This document shows positions 47,724 through 59,208 of a DNA stretch of 64,000 bases, in pieces. The stretch is from contig NW_004450661.1 in the NCBI RefSeq assembly GCF_000321225.1, forward strand, positions 143,591-207,590, written 5' to 3'. The notes beneath the pieces are model-generated. The model ran no database searches. It saw nothing but the letters and a program-made list of their open reading frames with translations, and was not told the DNA's origin. The translations under genes and the position numbers were made by a program. Numbering within the stretch: the stretch's first letter is position 1; each line of letters starts with the position of its first letter. The DNA comes from Odobenus rosmarus divergens. Its lineage: Eukaryota; Chordata; Mammalia; Carnivora; Odobenidae.

Positions 47724-48190
47724 CAAGCATTTCCACCATGGGGAGAATTGGGGTCACACAGTAAAAATGTCAAAAGAATAGAGGGGAGGTCTGAGGTCGG
47801 AGTCCTGGGACACCCCAGGAGAGAGGACTAAGATCGAGCTGCCAGTGAGGTAGGGAGGGAAGCAAGTGGAGTGTGGTTTCTGACAAGTCAAGGAAGAGAC
47901 GAAAATGCAGATGAGGACTGAGGTTTGACCACTGGCATTGGAAACATTCAAATCTTTGGTGACCTTAACAAGTACCATTTCTTAGGCATGGTGGGGAGAA
48001 TCACCTGAGTGAAATGGGATTAAGAGAGAATGGGGGGAAAAAAAAGAGAGAGAGAACGAGAATGGGAAATAAGACAGTAAAGACAAGTCCTCCAAGGCTG
48101 GTGTGTTGGTTTTTACTTGTTTGTTTGATTTTGTTTTGTTTTTATAAAGAGAAGCAGGAAAACAAGGGCAGTAGTTAGAAGGAGACAGGA
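47724..48190 (-). mobile_element. Antisense L2, right part
   Basis: 'ggaggtctgaggtcggagtcctgggacacccc', 'aggtagggagggaagcaagtggagtgtgg', 'gatgaggactgaggtttgaccactggcattgg', 'tttggtgaccttaacaagtacca' continue the antisense L2 order from 46624. The 74-codon minus-strand frame at 47754-47978 is a decayed remnant of L2 coding sequence. Confidence 0.85.
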
Positions 48191-48245
48191 GATTAAAAGA
48201 TTTTTTTTCTATTGAGAGATTTTATAGTATATTTATATGCTAGTA

Positions 48246-48477
48246 AGAGTAATGGTGGAGGGGTGCCTGGGTGGCTCTGTCGGTTAAGCGACTGCCTTTG
48301 GCTCAGGTCATGATCCTGGAGTCCCGGGATTGAGTCCCGCATCGGGCTCCCTGCTCGGCGGGGAGTCTGCTTCTCCCTCTGACCCTCCCCCCTCTCATGC
48401 GCTCTCTCTCTGTCTCTCATTCTCTCTCTCAAATAAATAAATAAAATCTTAAAAAAAAAAAAAGAGTAGTGGTGGAG
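48246..48477 (+). mobile_element. CAN SINE with 15-bp duplication
   Basis: The SINE at 48261-48462 starts 'gggtgcctgggtggctctg' and has 'atcctggagtcccgggattgag', 'ctgctcggcggggagtctgc' and a CT-rich tail with A13. AGAGTAATGGTGGAG and AGAGTAGTGGTGGAG flank it (one mismatch). Confidence 0.96.
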
Positions 48478-48691
48478 AAAGAAAGCTTGATCATGCTGAG
48501 GAAAGAAGCAGCAATGCCCTTGCTTAGACATGAAGGAATAGGATCCAGTATCATTCGAGCCTCTGGAGGATGCCACCTTGTATAATTATTTATAAGTCTA
48601 GATCTCCTTGGCTTGGAATTCCTTTATGCCTGGAATCATGTTCCATTTACCTTTTCATACCCAGTTCAGGCAGAATAGCAGTGTTCGGTGT

Positions 48692-48922
48692 TCGTTAGCG
48701 TGGGCTTGGGGGGCAGACTAGATTTGGACCCTGAATCAGATACTTGCCCACTGTGTTTTTGAGAAATTGTATCTGAAATTTTCTGAGCCTCAGTTTCTTC
48801 GTGCATAAGACGGAGATTATAGTCTTACTTCTCTATTCTGACAGAGTATGAATGCCTCTAAGGTGCTTAGAATAGTACCTGACATGTAACAAGTGCACGG
48901 TAAATGTTAGCTACTGTTACCT
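48692..48922 (+). repeat. MIR SINE, near full length
   Basis: 'agcgtgggcttggggggcagactagatttgg', 'ctgagcctcagtttcttcgtgcataagacgg', 'aaggtgcttagaatagtacctgacatgtaacaagtgcacggtaaatg'. A clear sense MIR. Confidence 0.88.
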
Positions 48923-49384
48923 CGTATAAAACTTAGCTTGGTGTATGGGTTCTGTGAGTGAAGAAATGATTGAATGAATAAATATGATTTTAAAACATCT
49001 CTCTAATTTAATTATTTCTTGGTACAGCTCTCTCTTGGTGCCAGCTTTGAACTCTGTTCTCCCCGCAGCTAAGGTTAGTTACCCTCACCTGCAGATTCAG
49101 CTCCTGCTGGGCTCCTAATACCAATTCGAACCTTCGGGAGGAAAGATTTCTAGGGGTTTGGGCTGGATGTTTAGTTCTGACCCTATGCCCCATTTATGCA
49201 AACTAAAGGGGCATCTGCTTATTTTTCTTATGTTCAGGACACCCCTTTTCCTAGAAATTCTTGCCTCTCTGATTGTTTTCATGTCTGTTTCTCTTTCCCC
49301 TTCTTGACTCCATATAATCTGGGCTTGCTTCTGCTGTGCTTCCAAGATTGTAAACTCAGCTTAGCTTCATGCATGACTTTGGAA
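48923..49384. other. Unique sequence
   Basis: Overlapping short frames at 49008-49432 on both strands, without domains. No gene supported. Confidence 0.4.
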
Positions 49385-49625
49385 TGGGCATTAAGGTCCC
49401 AGGGCTCCCCTATAATTAATGTTCATAATTAGCATAAATACGCTGCAGAGATTTGCAGCACAATATGCCACATGTGGACCTAATTGGGACCAAAGGACTA
49501 GTAGCCCCAATTCTGAAGTCTTTAGGATAAGGGAATTAGAGGCATCTAAAAGGTTCTAAGGGAGCTAATAAGGCACAGAGAATTAGGTAATTAATGGATC
49601 TAATGCTGTCCTGGAAAATGTTGTA
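49385..49625. promoter_or_regulatory. Candidate enhancer, ATTA-rich unique block
   Basis: Contains at least ten TAAT/ATTA cores, including palindromic 'ctataattaatg', 'cataattagc' and 'gaattaggtaattaatgg', plus a 'ccacatgtgg' E-box palindrome and 'cctaattggg'. Repeat-free. The pattern suggests homeodomain and bHLH binding; conservation is untested. Confidence 0.35.
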
Positions 49626-49919
49626 AAAGGCTTCTCACCAACCCTCCTCCTCTGAAGGCAAATTTCTTAATGTGAGATGATTCTTCATTCCTTTCCAGTT
49701 TGTGGGGGTTTCCCTCTGGGGGGACATCTAGGGAGAGTATAGCTTTGGTTTGCATTTCCTTATGCCTGTGGTCTTGGAAGACAATTAAAACTTTAGCAGC
49801 AAGGTGCCATGGAGTGGAGTGTCGAAGCAATTACCTGGATAGTCCAAGGAAGAAGGAAATCTTTGTTTCTTGGCTTAGATTATGCTGCACAGCTTTCTTT
49901 TTGTGAGTCAGTCTGTAAG

Positions 49920-49988
49920 GTAACCATGCAGAGGGTATAAGGCACATAATAGGAATTCATTAAATATTTGCTGGATAGTTGACTCCTT
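49920..49988 (+). repeat. MIR/L2 3' tail
   Basis: 'gtataaggcacataataggaattcattaaatatttgctgg' matches the 3' end of MIR or L2 in sense orientation. Confidence 0.5.
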
Positions 49989-49999
49989 AAAATATCAGT

Positions 50000-50232
50000 T
50001 AATATTAATAGTTTTTTTAAAAAGATTTTATTTATTTATTTATTTGAAAGAGAGAGAGAGAGAGAGCTAGAGAGAGCATGAGAGGGGAGAGGGTCAGAGG
50101 AAGAAGCAGACTCCCCCGTGAGCAGGGAGCCAGATGCGGGACTCAATCCTGAGACTCAGGGATCATGACCTGAGCCGAAGGCAGCAGCTTAACAAACTGA
50201 GCCACCCAGGCGCCCTAATATTAATAGTTTTT
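50000..50232 (-). mobile_element. CAN SINE with 17-bp duplication
   Basis: The SINE at 50017-50215 has 'aaagattttatttatttattt', a (GA)n block, 'ccagatgcgggactcaatcc', 'gatcatgacctgagccgaagg' and 'gagccacccaggcgccc'. TAATATTAATAGTTTTT is exact on both sides. Confidence 0.97.
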
Positions 50233-50862
50233 AATAATTGCGGTTTGCACCTAAATTTCATCTCTTGGCTTGGTGAGTTTATGAACAGAGATAGGAAGGC
50301 CAAGTTCCATTCCCCAGATGGGTCTTAGCTTACCCAGAACTTGGCTTTTACTAGATGGTTTCTTGTAAAACTTTGTGGTTTTGTTGTTGCTGTTGTTGTT
50401 TGTTTGTTTGTTTTAATGACTTAGCAGACAATGTTGCACCTTTGCTCTTTTCTTAATCTCAGCAGTTTAAACCTGATACCACAATGGCCTTTGAATTTAG
50501 TGGGGGCTGTGGGGGTGGGCGGGGAACCAGGCCACTAGTTTGCCTCTCTGTAGATGAATTAGTGAGTGATTGATTGCTGTTCTCGTTTATCTAACTGCTT
50601 CGTGAAGGACTGCTTCCCAAACCCTTTCTGCTTGAGGGCAGGACATTGGCTTCCATGTTTTAGACCTTCTGTATTTCTTGACATTGGTGACCCTGAAGCA
50701 TATTTATTATCACAAGTCCCTCTGTCTTAACTTAATAACGTCAACAACTTGGAAGCTTGAGATTTCCAAACCAAGAATAAGACATAGGAAAGAAAAAGAA
50801 TGAAGGTGATGGACACAGAAGTGTCTGGATTTTGAGATTTCTTTTAAAAAAATTTTTTTATT
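50233..50862. other. Unique sequence
   Basis: GTT/GTTT-type simple repeat at 50376-50413. Otherwise nothing recognised. Confidence 0.45.
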
Positions 50863-51272
50863 ACTGAGGGTTGCTGGAGTGGTGGGGGGTGGGAGGGATG
50901 GGGTGGCTGGGTGATAGACATTGGGGAGGGTATGTGCTATGGTGAGCGCTGTGAATTGTGCAAGACTGTTGAATCACAGATCTGTACTTCTGAAACAAAT
51001 AATGCAATATATGTTAAGAAAAAAAAAAAGAAGAAGAAGATAGCAGGAGGGGAAGAATGAAGGGGAGTAAGTAGGAGGGGGAGACGAACCATGAGAGACG
51101 ATGGACTCTGAAAAACAAACCGAGGTTTCTAGAGGGGAGGGGGTGGGGGGATGGGTTAGCCTGGTGATGGCACTGGGTGTTATGCACAAACGATGAATCA
51201 TGGAACACTACATCAAAAACTAATGATGTAATGTATGGTGATTAACATAACAATAAAGAATTAAAAAAAAAA
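50863..51272 (+). mobile_element. L1 3' UTR, 5'-truncated
   Basis: Starts inside the 3' UTR at 'actgagggttgctggagtgg' and ends 'atgtaatgtatggtgattaacataacaataaag' plus A-run. Compared with the copy at 12948, it lacks about 30 bases between 'ggtgatgg' and 'ctgggtgttat'. The G-rich tract is at 51134-51154. Confidence 0.92.
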
Positions 51273-51337
51273 TTTTATTGTTCATGGGAAAAAATGACAA
51301 AGCTTCACAAATCAGAAGCTTGAGCTTATTTACTTTG

Positions 51338-51490
51338 TGGTTTTGCATTGTTCCCTTAGCTACACTGTGCCTTGTTTTGCCCATCTGGAAAAAGAATGAT
51401 TATATAACTCACAGGATATTAGTGAGAATCATGTGAAATGCATGTGAAAGATTTTAAAAATTACTAAACCACTTACAAATATGAGGCCAG
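51338..51490 (+). repeat. MIR fragment
   Basis: 'gccttgttttgcccatctggaaaaagaatgattatataactcacaggatattagtgagaatcatgtgaaatgcatgtgaaag' matches the MIR 3' two-thirds. Confidence 0.65.
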
Positions 51491-52015
51491 AAATATCTGT
51501 GATTTGAGGAAATCTTGATTTTCACACTGTGGAGATATCCCAGTGCCAGAGACTTAGAAATTAATTCCATCGAAGAACTTGGCATGGCAACATCCATGCC
51601 CTAACTTACGGAGAAACCAAAAAGAAAGAAGGTAGCATCCGGTGTGAGAATGAATTCTGGACCAGGTGACCTCCTAGGACCTTGTTCTGGATTAGCCAGA
51701 AGTGTAGCTAGCAACAAAGTCATACAACAAGCCTTTTACAAAAGCAACAAACTATATTACATAACAGGTAAAGGATCATCTCCTCTCCCATTTTTCCCTA
51801 ATACCACCCGCCAGAGCACTGCCTGGGCTAACAGAGCCGAGGCCTGCAAACTCCCCTCAAGCCACGGCACAGTTATAGACTGCTAGATTCAAGATGGCTC
51901 TTGATGGAGGACTATTCGCTGTACATCCAGCCTAAATCTCCAGCCCCTTCCCCCTCCGATGTTTGCAAGGTTCCCTGCAGTTCTAGAAAGAGCTGATGGG
52001 CTTGAAAAGAATTCA
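51491..52015. other. Unique sequence
   Basis: An 80-codon plus-strand frame at 51644-51886 has no domain. Nothing else seen. Confidence 0.4.
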
Positions 52016-52200
52016 CTGTAAGATATAAGCTCTGCTTCCTACAAGCGGTGAGGCCTTGAACAAACCACATAACCTTTCTGAATCCTAAATTTCTCTAAAA
52101 TTTTCTCTACATGTGGAAAATAAAACCTCCCTCATGGGTTTGCTGTGAGATACTTAGATCGTTGGGAGGGACTTAATACGTGGGCTTCCTTCACAGTTCT
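52016..52200 (+). repeat. MIR SINE
   Basis: 'gctctgcttcctacaagcggtgaggccttgaacaaaccacataacctttctgaatcc', then 'tgtggaaaataaaacctccctcatgggtttgctgtgagatacttag'. Confidence 0.75.
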
Positions 52201-52780
52201 CTCCCCTGCTTGTAGGCTGAGGAGAGCCAGGTGAGTCAACCCTTGGCACAGCTATTCCGTGTCTTCCCATTTCCCTCCCTTTCCCCTCTGGATGACAGAA
52301 ATAGACACCCAAAGCCAATGCTCCCCAGTTATCCCACCACCTCAGCCCTTGTGATTTTGTTCTCACTGATCATGAGGCAGAGCAATCACAGGACCCAATA
52401 CTGTCTTAGAGCTCAGTATCAGTACAAAGACACTCTGTCCCAGGCCCAACAAGCCTTAAAAGGAAGAGTGAGACTGAGGAAGAATGAGAGAGAATGCACA
52501 AAGAGGCCTACTTGGAATTTGTTTAGAAGGAATTCAAACAAAGAGAAGCTGCGAAGAAGTCCTAATTACAGAGAACCTAAGAGCCGTGGGAGAGGCAGAC
52601 AGAGAAAAATTGCCCTCAGTATCTGTTGTAGTTGATCACGTGTGTAGTAGATAGCCACCAAACTGCCACTGGGTGCTAAGTACAAAGATGGAGTGTGCTC
52701 GGTCTCATCCCTTTCTGCACAGTACTGTGTTCCATGTAAGGAAACTTCTGTCCAAGATGGTAACTCCCCGATGCTGGGGC
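52201..52780. other. Unique sequence
   Basis: A 134-codon plus-strand frame (52231-52635), Arg-rich at its end, shows no domain and no splice context; not called. Confidence 0.4.
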
Positions 52781-52784
52781 TCTG

Positions 52785-52900
52785 GAGCACTTGAGAGGTG
52801 GCTGGTGTGGCTGAAGAACAATGCCTAATTTCATTTTATTTACAGTAATTTAAATGTAAATAGCCAGATGAAGCTAGCGGCTGCAGTATGGATAATCTGT
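52785..52900 (+). mobile_element. hAT MITE 3' part
   Basis: 'gagcacttgagaggtggctggtgtggctgaagaacaatgcctaatttcattttat' and 'aatttaaatgtaaatagccagatg' match the same MITE family as the element at 33845-34218. Confidence 0.65.
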
Positions 52901-54765
52901 TGTTGTTACTATGAATAAGAATCTGCTGTTATTAGAGATGTGGATCCCTGAGCGCTGGGAGAGGTGATGGAAGATGGTTTTAATCTGCGTGCTCTCACTT
53001 CTGGCGCTAGCGGAGTCCCCAGAGCACTTGCCCTTACCTAACTGGAGTGTGGAGGGGGTGGGGGGAGTGTGGAGACATAGTTGATGTTGCCAAATCCAGT
53101 CAAATGGATAATACACCCAACAGACCTCCATTTGTAAGTGCCTCTCAAGGGCACTGGCTAGGTTTCCTTCAGACGTGGTGGATCCGCCTCAGTCTTAAGG
53201 ACGAGCGCCTAGAGGGTGTCTGCCTGTTGTCACTTGAGAAGCAGGCATAGAGAAAATTCCTGCTGAAGTGGTGGTAAAAACAATCCATAAACCTGCCGCT
53301 GATCCATCACCGTCTGCGTCCTTTGTAAGAGGATTCTTTGTACAGAGCCAATCCTTCAAAATCTTTTTTTTTTTTTTTATGGTCTTCGAGGCCCATCAAC
53401 AGCCATTTATCTCTGAGACTATCATTTCCAGAGCCCAAGAAAAAAAGAGTTCAGAATTAAAGTAAGATTTTGAAGACAACCAAGAGAATGAATTGAGTAC
53501 ATACTTTATGCTCGCAGTGTTGTTAATTATCGTGTGGCATATACTACACTAAGGTTATAGCCTACATTAAAGGACGAGACACCTACATTGAGGCAAATAA
53601 AATAAACACAGAGAACACACAAGGCAGCTTTTGTAAATGCAATCCAGTGGTGCCTTCTTCAGTTCTGTGCCTAGATTTTTTCCCCTTGGTTTCTGTCCTC
53701 GCAGGTTCTGACCATCTACCATTAAGTAAGGCGGAGACTTTGAGAACCTCTTCTCCACCCCTAGGTTGGGTCTATAACGAGTCTTATTCCCCTGGATCCT
53801 ACATCCAGGATGCTTGGCATCTGCTTGGAAACAGCCCTCGATGCTGGGGTTCCCCCAACTCCAGCTGCATTGGCTTCTTCTGAACAAATTCCAGTACTCT
53901 AGTTTTCTCTAAGAATCCCAAATTATTTGGCCAACCATCACACATCTCCCTCAGTTCTTGTCCATCTTCTCCCCTGGTAGAGGGAACTTTTTTTTTTTTC
54001 CTGCCAGCTGAGAGCTGGGATTTTTCTCCAAACCACAGCTACCAGGTTTCCCCACGTCCTTTGTGGCAGCAGCTAAAATAAAGCCCCTCCCCCACTCCTC
54101 CCACACTACTGCCCCCCCACACACACACACACGTGCCACTCTCATGCAGAGAATTGGCTCCTTACCAGGGGAGGGCTTCTTCCACCTCCCCCAGCTCTCA
54201 TCACCCCAATCTTAACCTTCCTTGCAGCAAATGACTAACCCTAACACTATTTCCGGGATTCTGGGAGCCCACTTCAAGTTGGGCTAAAGCTTGACATTTG
54301 GTAGTTTGATATATTTTGCAGTTGGCTACAGAAAGTCCCAGTGCCTGAGCCCAGGGACTGCCCAAAGCCGAATACTTGAGCACTTAGTCTGTGACATTGA
54401 ATCGCTAAAGGTCACCAGCAGAGACAAAATATATCATCCCTTGTGCCTTTAAGACATACTTTCCAGCTCATTATGATAAGATGCCTGTTAAATTTTTTGT
54501 CCCCCTCCATAGAGATTAAGCCTCATGTGTGTTATCTGCACTAATGAACCACTTGCTCTTGTATCTTTTTTTCTAGATGGTTTGTCACCAGGGCTGTCCT
54601 GTCTTATAAAGCCCCAGTGACAGTGAGCTGTTGACAGAGTATTAGAAAGAGCTCAGGTCTTTAAAGCCAGGGATGTGACAGAGAATTTTTTGCAGTTTTC
54701 CGATCTCCACAGTCTCTGTGCTCTAACACGATTCCGTTAAATCATAAAGATTAGAGTTTGTCAAG
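52901..54765. other. Unique sequence
   Basis: Poly-T at 53364-53379 and 53990-53999, and a short CA run at 54117-54132. No gene. A G-rich tract lies near 53050-53072. Confidence 0.4.
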
Positions 54766-54935
54766 CCCTTAGCATCTTTCCTCTGATTTGCAAAAACGAG
54801 TAGGGGATTTGTTATTAATTCTTGTTGTTGCAGCTACAGAGCAGGCACCATTAACCATAGCTAAGCCATTAACCTGATTGGTATTAATCAGAAGTGTCCC
54901 ATGAGTCATATTGGTTGGAGAGGCCTGGATGTTTT
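54766..54935. promoter_or_regulatory. Candidate conserved non-coding element
   Basis: Repeat-free block with 'ttgttattaattcttgttgttgcagc', 'accattaaccatagctaagccattaacctgattggtattaatc', and a 'gatttgcaaa' motif upstream. Clustered ATTAA and CCAAT-like (reverse ATTGG) sites suggest a regulatory element; untested. Confidence 0.3.
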
Positions 54936-55618
54936 TCAGTAAAGGGGCTTTGTGGAATCAAATGAGAATTGATTGATGATCCCAGAGTACATGTATCCAG
55001 CTAAAGAACCAGCCACATTCTGGGTATCTCACTTCAATGAAGGCGTTGTCCTCTCTGCATGCAAAAAAGGCAAGGTGGTTTAACTGACCCATCACAGAGA
55101 CAGTCTGTGCTCTGAGTTATTCCCTACACTGGGACGGATAGACAGAGGGAGAGAGCCTGAGAGAGAGAGAGAGATTAACTGGCCCACAGAAGGTAAATAA
55201 GTGATAACTTTGGCATTTTGTGCACTTGAAAGGGGTCCTTTTGGAGGACTTTGGCCCAGAAATGCTACTAAGTCCTCACCTTTGCAGAGTTGCTTCCAAT
55301 GGCTCCCCAGACTGCATGGCCCACGTGTTGGAGGCAGGGGTCTAGGAGGATAGTCTCCAGCCAAGGCACAGAAAGGAAGTCAAGGAGTTCACTAGAGGAT
55401 TAAGTCCATGACCTTGGTGTCATTGGCTCCATGTTCTAATTCACTGAGCTAACCAGACACAGATGCTCTGAACAGCTGAATGAACTCTCTATAGAAAAAG
55501 CCAAAACAAAGAAGAATTCCTTACAGTTTTCAAGTTCTATTATTTCCTAGGCAATCTTCATAAACATCTTTGCTGAATGGTGGTCCTGAAAAACTACTGT
55601 CATGTTTAGGCCATCAAA
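54936..55618. other. Unique sequence
   Basis: A (GA)n tract at 55158-55173. The 90-codon minus frame at 55092-55364 has no domain. Confidence 0.4.
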
Positions 55619-55757
55619 AGAACTTAGATATTTGGTGGGCACCTGCGTGGCTCAGGCGGTCAAGCTTCTGCCTTCAGCTCAGGTCATGATCTCAGGGTCC
55701 TAAGATTGAACCCCACATCCAGCTCCCTGCTCTGCTCCTCCCCCACCACCACTCGTG

Positions 55758-55790
<33 letters not shown>

Positions 55791-55834
55791 AAATAAATAA
55801 ATAAAATCTTAAAAAAAAAGAACTTAGTTATTTG
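55619..55834 (+). mobile_element. CAN SINE with 16-bp duplication
   Basis: The SINE at 55635-55818 starts 'gtgggcacctgcgtggctcagg' and has a long (CT)n and 'aaataaataaataaaatctt'. AGAACTTAGATATTTG and AGAACTTAGTTATTTG flank it (one mismatch). Confidence 0.95.
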
Positions 55835-57385
55835 GGCAACTACCCAGATTGTTAAGTAGCATTTACATTGAATACCATAAGGGATAGTTTCATTTGGGGA
55901 AAAAAAATGGAATTATGTTAGGAAAGAGTTTCCTAGTAATTTAATCCCAACTAATTTGTTGCTCTCCACACTGCCCAAATATAGATGGTAAAAATCCAGA
56001 GGGAGCCAAAGCAAAATATGGTTCTAAGGCCTCCTCTGGCTGTGACTTCCTACAGTCAATTCTCCCTCAGTGAACTGTATAAGACAGAGTTTAGGTTTTT
56101 TTCTGGTAGGATACATCCTGTTTTAAAGAAAGGACTTGAGGAAACTTATGGAAATACATCATATACTATATGGAAATATATACACCAATAGTACAATGTG
56201 AAAATGTAAAATACGTGTGGAATTTCAGTACAGTAACAAACAAGCATAGGAAAATAAAATCAAATCAGGAATAGAATTAGGTTGCATAGTAGAAACCAGG
56301 AGGTCCTGCAGAGTTGCCAAAGGTGTTTTAAAAATTTGGTTGTTCAATTTAATTAAGAATCACAATTTTCATAAAAGACAAATATTCATTCCCCAGAAAC
56401 TGCATAGGGGTTCCTGATACAAAGACTTCAAATAAAAGGTGTGCCAAGGTTTCTACTAAAGGGAATGAGCATCTTATGGTAGAGCAGATAAGGTCTTTAC
56501 CTGTGACATCCCTAGGAGGATGTAACAATGAACGCTTTGTGGCTATTGCTTTTAGTGTTGGTGATACAGGTCATATAACACTGATTGTTCATTCCACTTA
56601 GTGACACGTAACATGTACTATTTGGATTGTAGGTTAAGGTTTCTTGTGCTCAGGTCTTGACCTTTTATCTAAATTCTGTCTCTCTTTAGAGCAAAGGTTA
56701 AATGATCTCTCTTTACATTACCTGAAACATATAGCACAGACCACTGAACACAAGAGGTTTCTTAAAAATGTTAGATTAATCAAGTTATCGACCAATGAAC
56801 AAAAATATGAGACATCTATCATATTGTCTGTTCAATACCTCCTTCTTTTTTATTCAACACCTTCTAATTCAATGCCATAGTCTCTTATTCACATGATTTC
56901 AATGGGTGGGGGCAGCCATGTTCAAACATTGAGACCCCAAACCCTTAACCGAATACAGTGATTTGGGGGAGGGCACTAATCTCAGCTGCGCATACCAAAA
57001 TCTTTACCTTAGGGAATTCAGAACTGAGACTAAGCTAGTCTAAGTAGTCTGAGTTAACTCTTCAATAATGAGTCCTAATATTGGACACTCTTGATATTAC
57101 TGAGGAGATTTTATGTTCTGAAGATATGTAAACTGGTCAATTCTATGGGAACTAGAGAGAAGAAAGACTCACAAATAAAAAGAAATGAGAGGCAGAGAGA
57201 GAAAACCTTGGCCATTTATACTCGATGCTTCCTTCTCTGAATAAAATCACTTGGTTCCTTTAAATATGTGTGTATCCATATGATAAATATCATGTTTTTG
57301 TTTCAGCTCATTTAATGGGTGTCTGCTATTCTCAGCCAGAAGTATTAGCTAATACAGCAAATCATAATATTCTAATTTGCCAATG
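55835..57385. other. Unique, AT-rich sequence
   Basis: 1.5 kb with no recognised gene or repeat; frames at 55985-56191 and 56644-56880 are featureless. Confidence 0.4.
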
Positions 57386-57505
57386 ATATTTGTTCACTCA
57401 TTTAAATAAATATTTATTGAGCACATACTATGTGCCAGGCAATATTCTAAGAGTTTGAGGGGCATCATCGAACAAAACAAAGATTCCTGCCCTGTTGTAT
57501 GGCAG
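57386..57505 (-). repeat. L2 3' end, antisense
   Basis: 'tttaaataaatatttattgagcacatactatgtgccaggcaatattctaag' and 'gaacaaaacaaagattcctgccctg' are the reverse-complement L2 3' terminus. Confidence 0.8.
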
Positions 57506-57699
57506 ACGACCCCTCCCTATGCTTTTCCCAAAGAAATGGGTGATGTTTATTGAGAAGACAGTATCCAGGTGTATTAGTATAGTTGTTTTCAAACACTAGA
57601 AAGCTAAACAAATGAAAAAGAGACTTGACCTAAAAGGATCATTGAGGGAGAAACTACCAAAACTTGAGTTTGATAGAAAGGACATTCAAAGTTGTCTAA

Positions 57700-57900
57700 A
57701 CTAGTGCTTTTCTAACTTTAATATACATGATAACCACTTGTAGAGCTTGTTAAAACACAGCCTGACCTCCTCCCTGAGTTTCTCATTCAACAGATCTGAC
57801 TGGGGAGGAGGGGGCAGGTGGAGGTGGTGAAGAATTTGCATCTCTAACAATATCCTAGGTGACGGCAGATGTTACAGACCCACTCACCAAGTATCAGTGC
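57700..57900 (+). mobile_element. MER5A, near full length
   Basis: From 'ctagtgcttttctaactttaatatacatgataaccacttgtagagcttgttaaaacacag' through 'gaatttgcatctctaacaatatcctaggtgacgg' to 'accaagtatcagtgctct'. The terminal repeats are diverged. Confidence 0.75.
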
Positions 57901-57904
57901 TCTA

Positions 57905-58425
57905 CAGAATGCATGAACATGGCTTCACAGGTAAATTCTTCCAAATGTTTAAAGAATTAATACCGGTCCTTCACAAGTGCTTCCAAAAAATAAAAGAAGA
58001 ATGGACTTCCAAATGTCTATCAATGATGACTGGCTAAAGAAAGTGCAGTAGTCCCGTACTATGAAATATTATTCAACCTTGAAAAGGAATGAAGTAATGA
58101 CACCTGCTACAACATGGAAGAACCTTGAAAACATGATGCTAAGTGGAAGGAGTCAGTCACAAAAGGCCACATATTATACAATTCCACTTATATGAAATGT
58201 CCAGAATAAGCAAATCTGTAGAGACAGAAAACAGATTAGTCAGAGTAGGGGAAGAGTGAGGGATGGGAAGATACAGCTAACGAGTTTCTTTTGGAGGGAT
58301 GAAAATGTCCTGAAATTAGATAGTCCACATGGTTGGGTAACTCCTTACCCAACTAAAACCCACTGAAATCGTATACTTCTAAAGAGTATGTGAATCATAT
58401 CTCAATAAAGTTATTTTTAAAATCT
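57905..58425 (+). mobile_element. L1 with internal deletion
   Basis: 57905-57997 reads as the L1 ORF2 stretch 'ggcttcacaggtaaattcttccaaatgtttaaagaattaatacc...tgcttccaaaaaataaaag', upstream of the reverse transcriptase core. From about 58000 it jumps to the ORF2 C-terminus ('aaatgtctatcaatgatgactggc', 'tactatgaaatattattcaacc') and an old L1 3' UTR ending 'gaatcatatctcaataaagtt'. Some kilobases between are missing. Confidence 0.75.
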
Positions 58426-58940
58426 AAGAAATGGCTTGCACGAGCCACCTTGGGATTGACAACGGGCTGGCATGTCCAGCAAACTAGCAGTTACTGGAGT
58501 GGCCTAAACCTAATGGGAGAATTCCTGGGATGGATGTTGAAGAAAGAAAATATAATCTAGAATCTTACCTTCTAAAATCCCTTTAATTCTGAATAAATAG
58601 ATCACTGAAAAAGATCGTGATGTTAAGATTATACTTATGTTACAGTATTACAGACAACTAACATATATCGTGTCTATCTCATAATTTCTTTGGGTGATAG
58701 AAAATAACATTTTCCGACTCTTGATGTTCCTTATAGGCAATTCATGCCCTAATATGTACAGGATAAAAATAGAAATAATGCTTTTATGTGGATCCTGGTG
58801 AATTAGACTTCTAATATAACACATTAACGTCCATGCCTCACATATACATAGAAAGGAATCATAGGAACATAGCACGTTGACACTTTGATGGGCTAAGAAG
58901 CAAATCCTGTACCACAGAGAAGTACCCATGTGAAGAAAAT
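58426..58940. other. Unique sequence
   Basis: A 93-codon minus frame at 58648-58929 without recognisable domain. Confidence 0.4.
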
Positions 58941-58942
58941 AG

Positions 58943-59208
58943 CACAGTCACTGGTTAAAATTACAGGCTCTGGAGTCAGACTCCCTGCATATGAAACCTG
59001 GCTCTGCCACTTACTTGCTGTGTGATCTTTTCAATGTTGTTATCCTATTAGCTCCTCGATTGTCTCATCTGCAAAATGGAATTAACAATTACACCTACCT
59101 ACAATTTAGGTTTGTGATGATGATTCAATGACTTATTATTTGTAAAGCATGGGGAGGAGATGCCTAACACAGAGTACGCACCAGATGAGGGTTTGTTAGT
59201 AAATCCCT
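58943..59208 (+). repeat. Full-length MIR
   Basis: 'cacagtcactggttaaaattacaggctctggagtcagactccctgcatatgaaacctggctctgccacttacttgctgtgtgatc' through 'gtctcatctgcaaaatgg' to 'taaagcatggggaggagatgcctaacacagagtacgcacc'. The best-preserved MIR in the window. Confidence 0.93.

Noticed and set aside
52231..52635. 134-codon Arg-rich plus frame
   Set aside because: No domain, low-complexity end, no sign of splice or promoter context.
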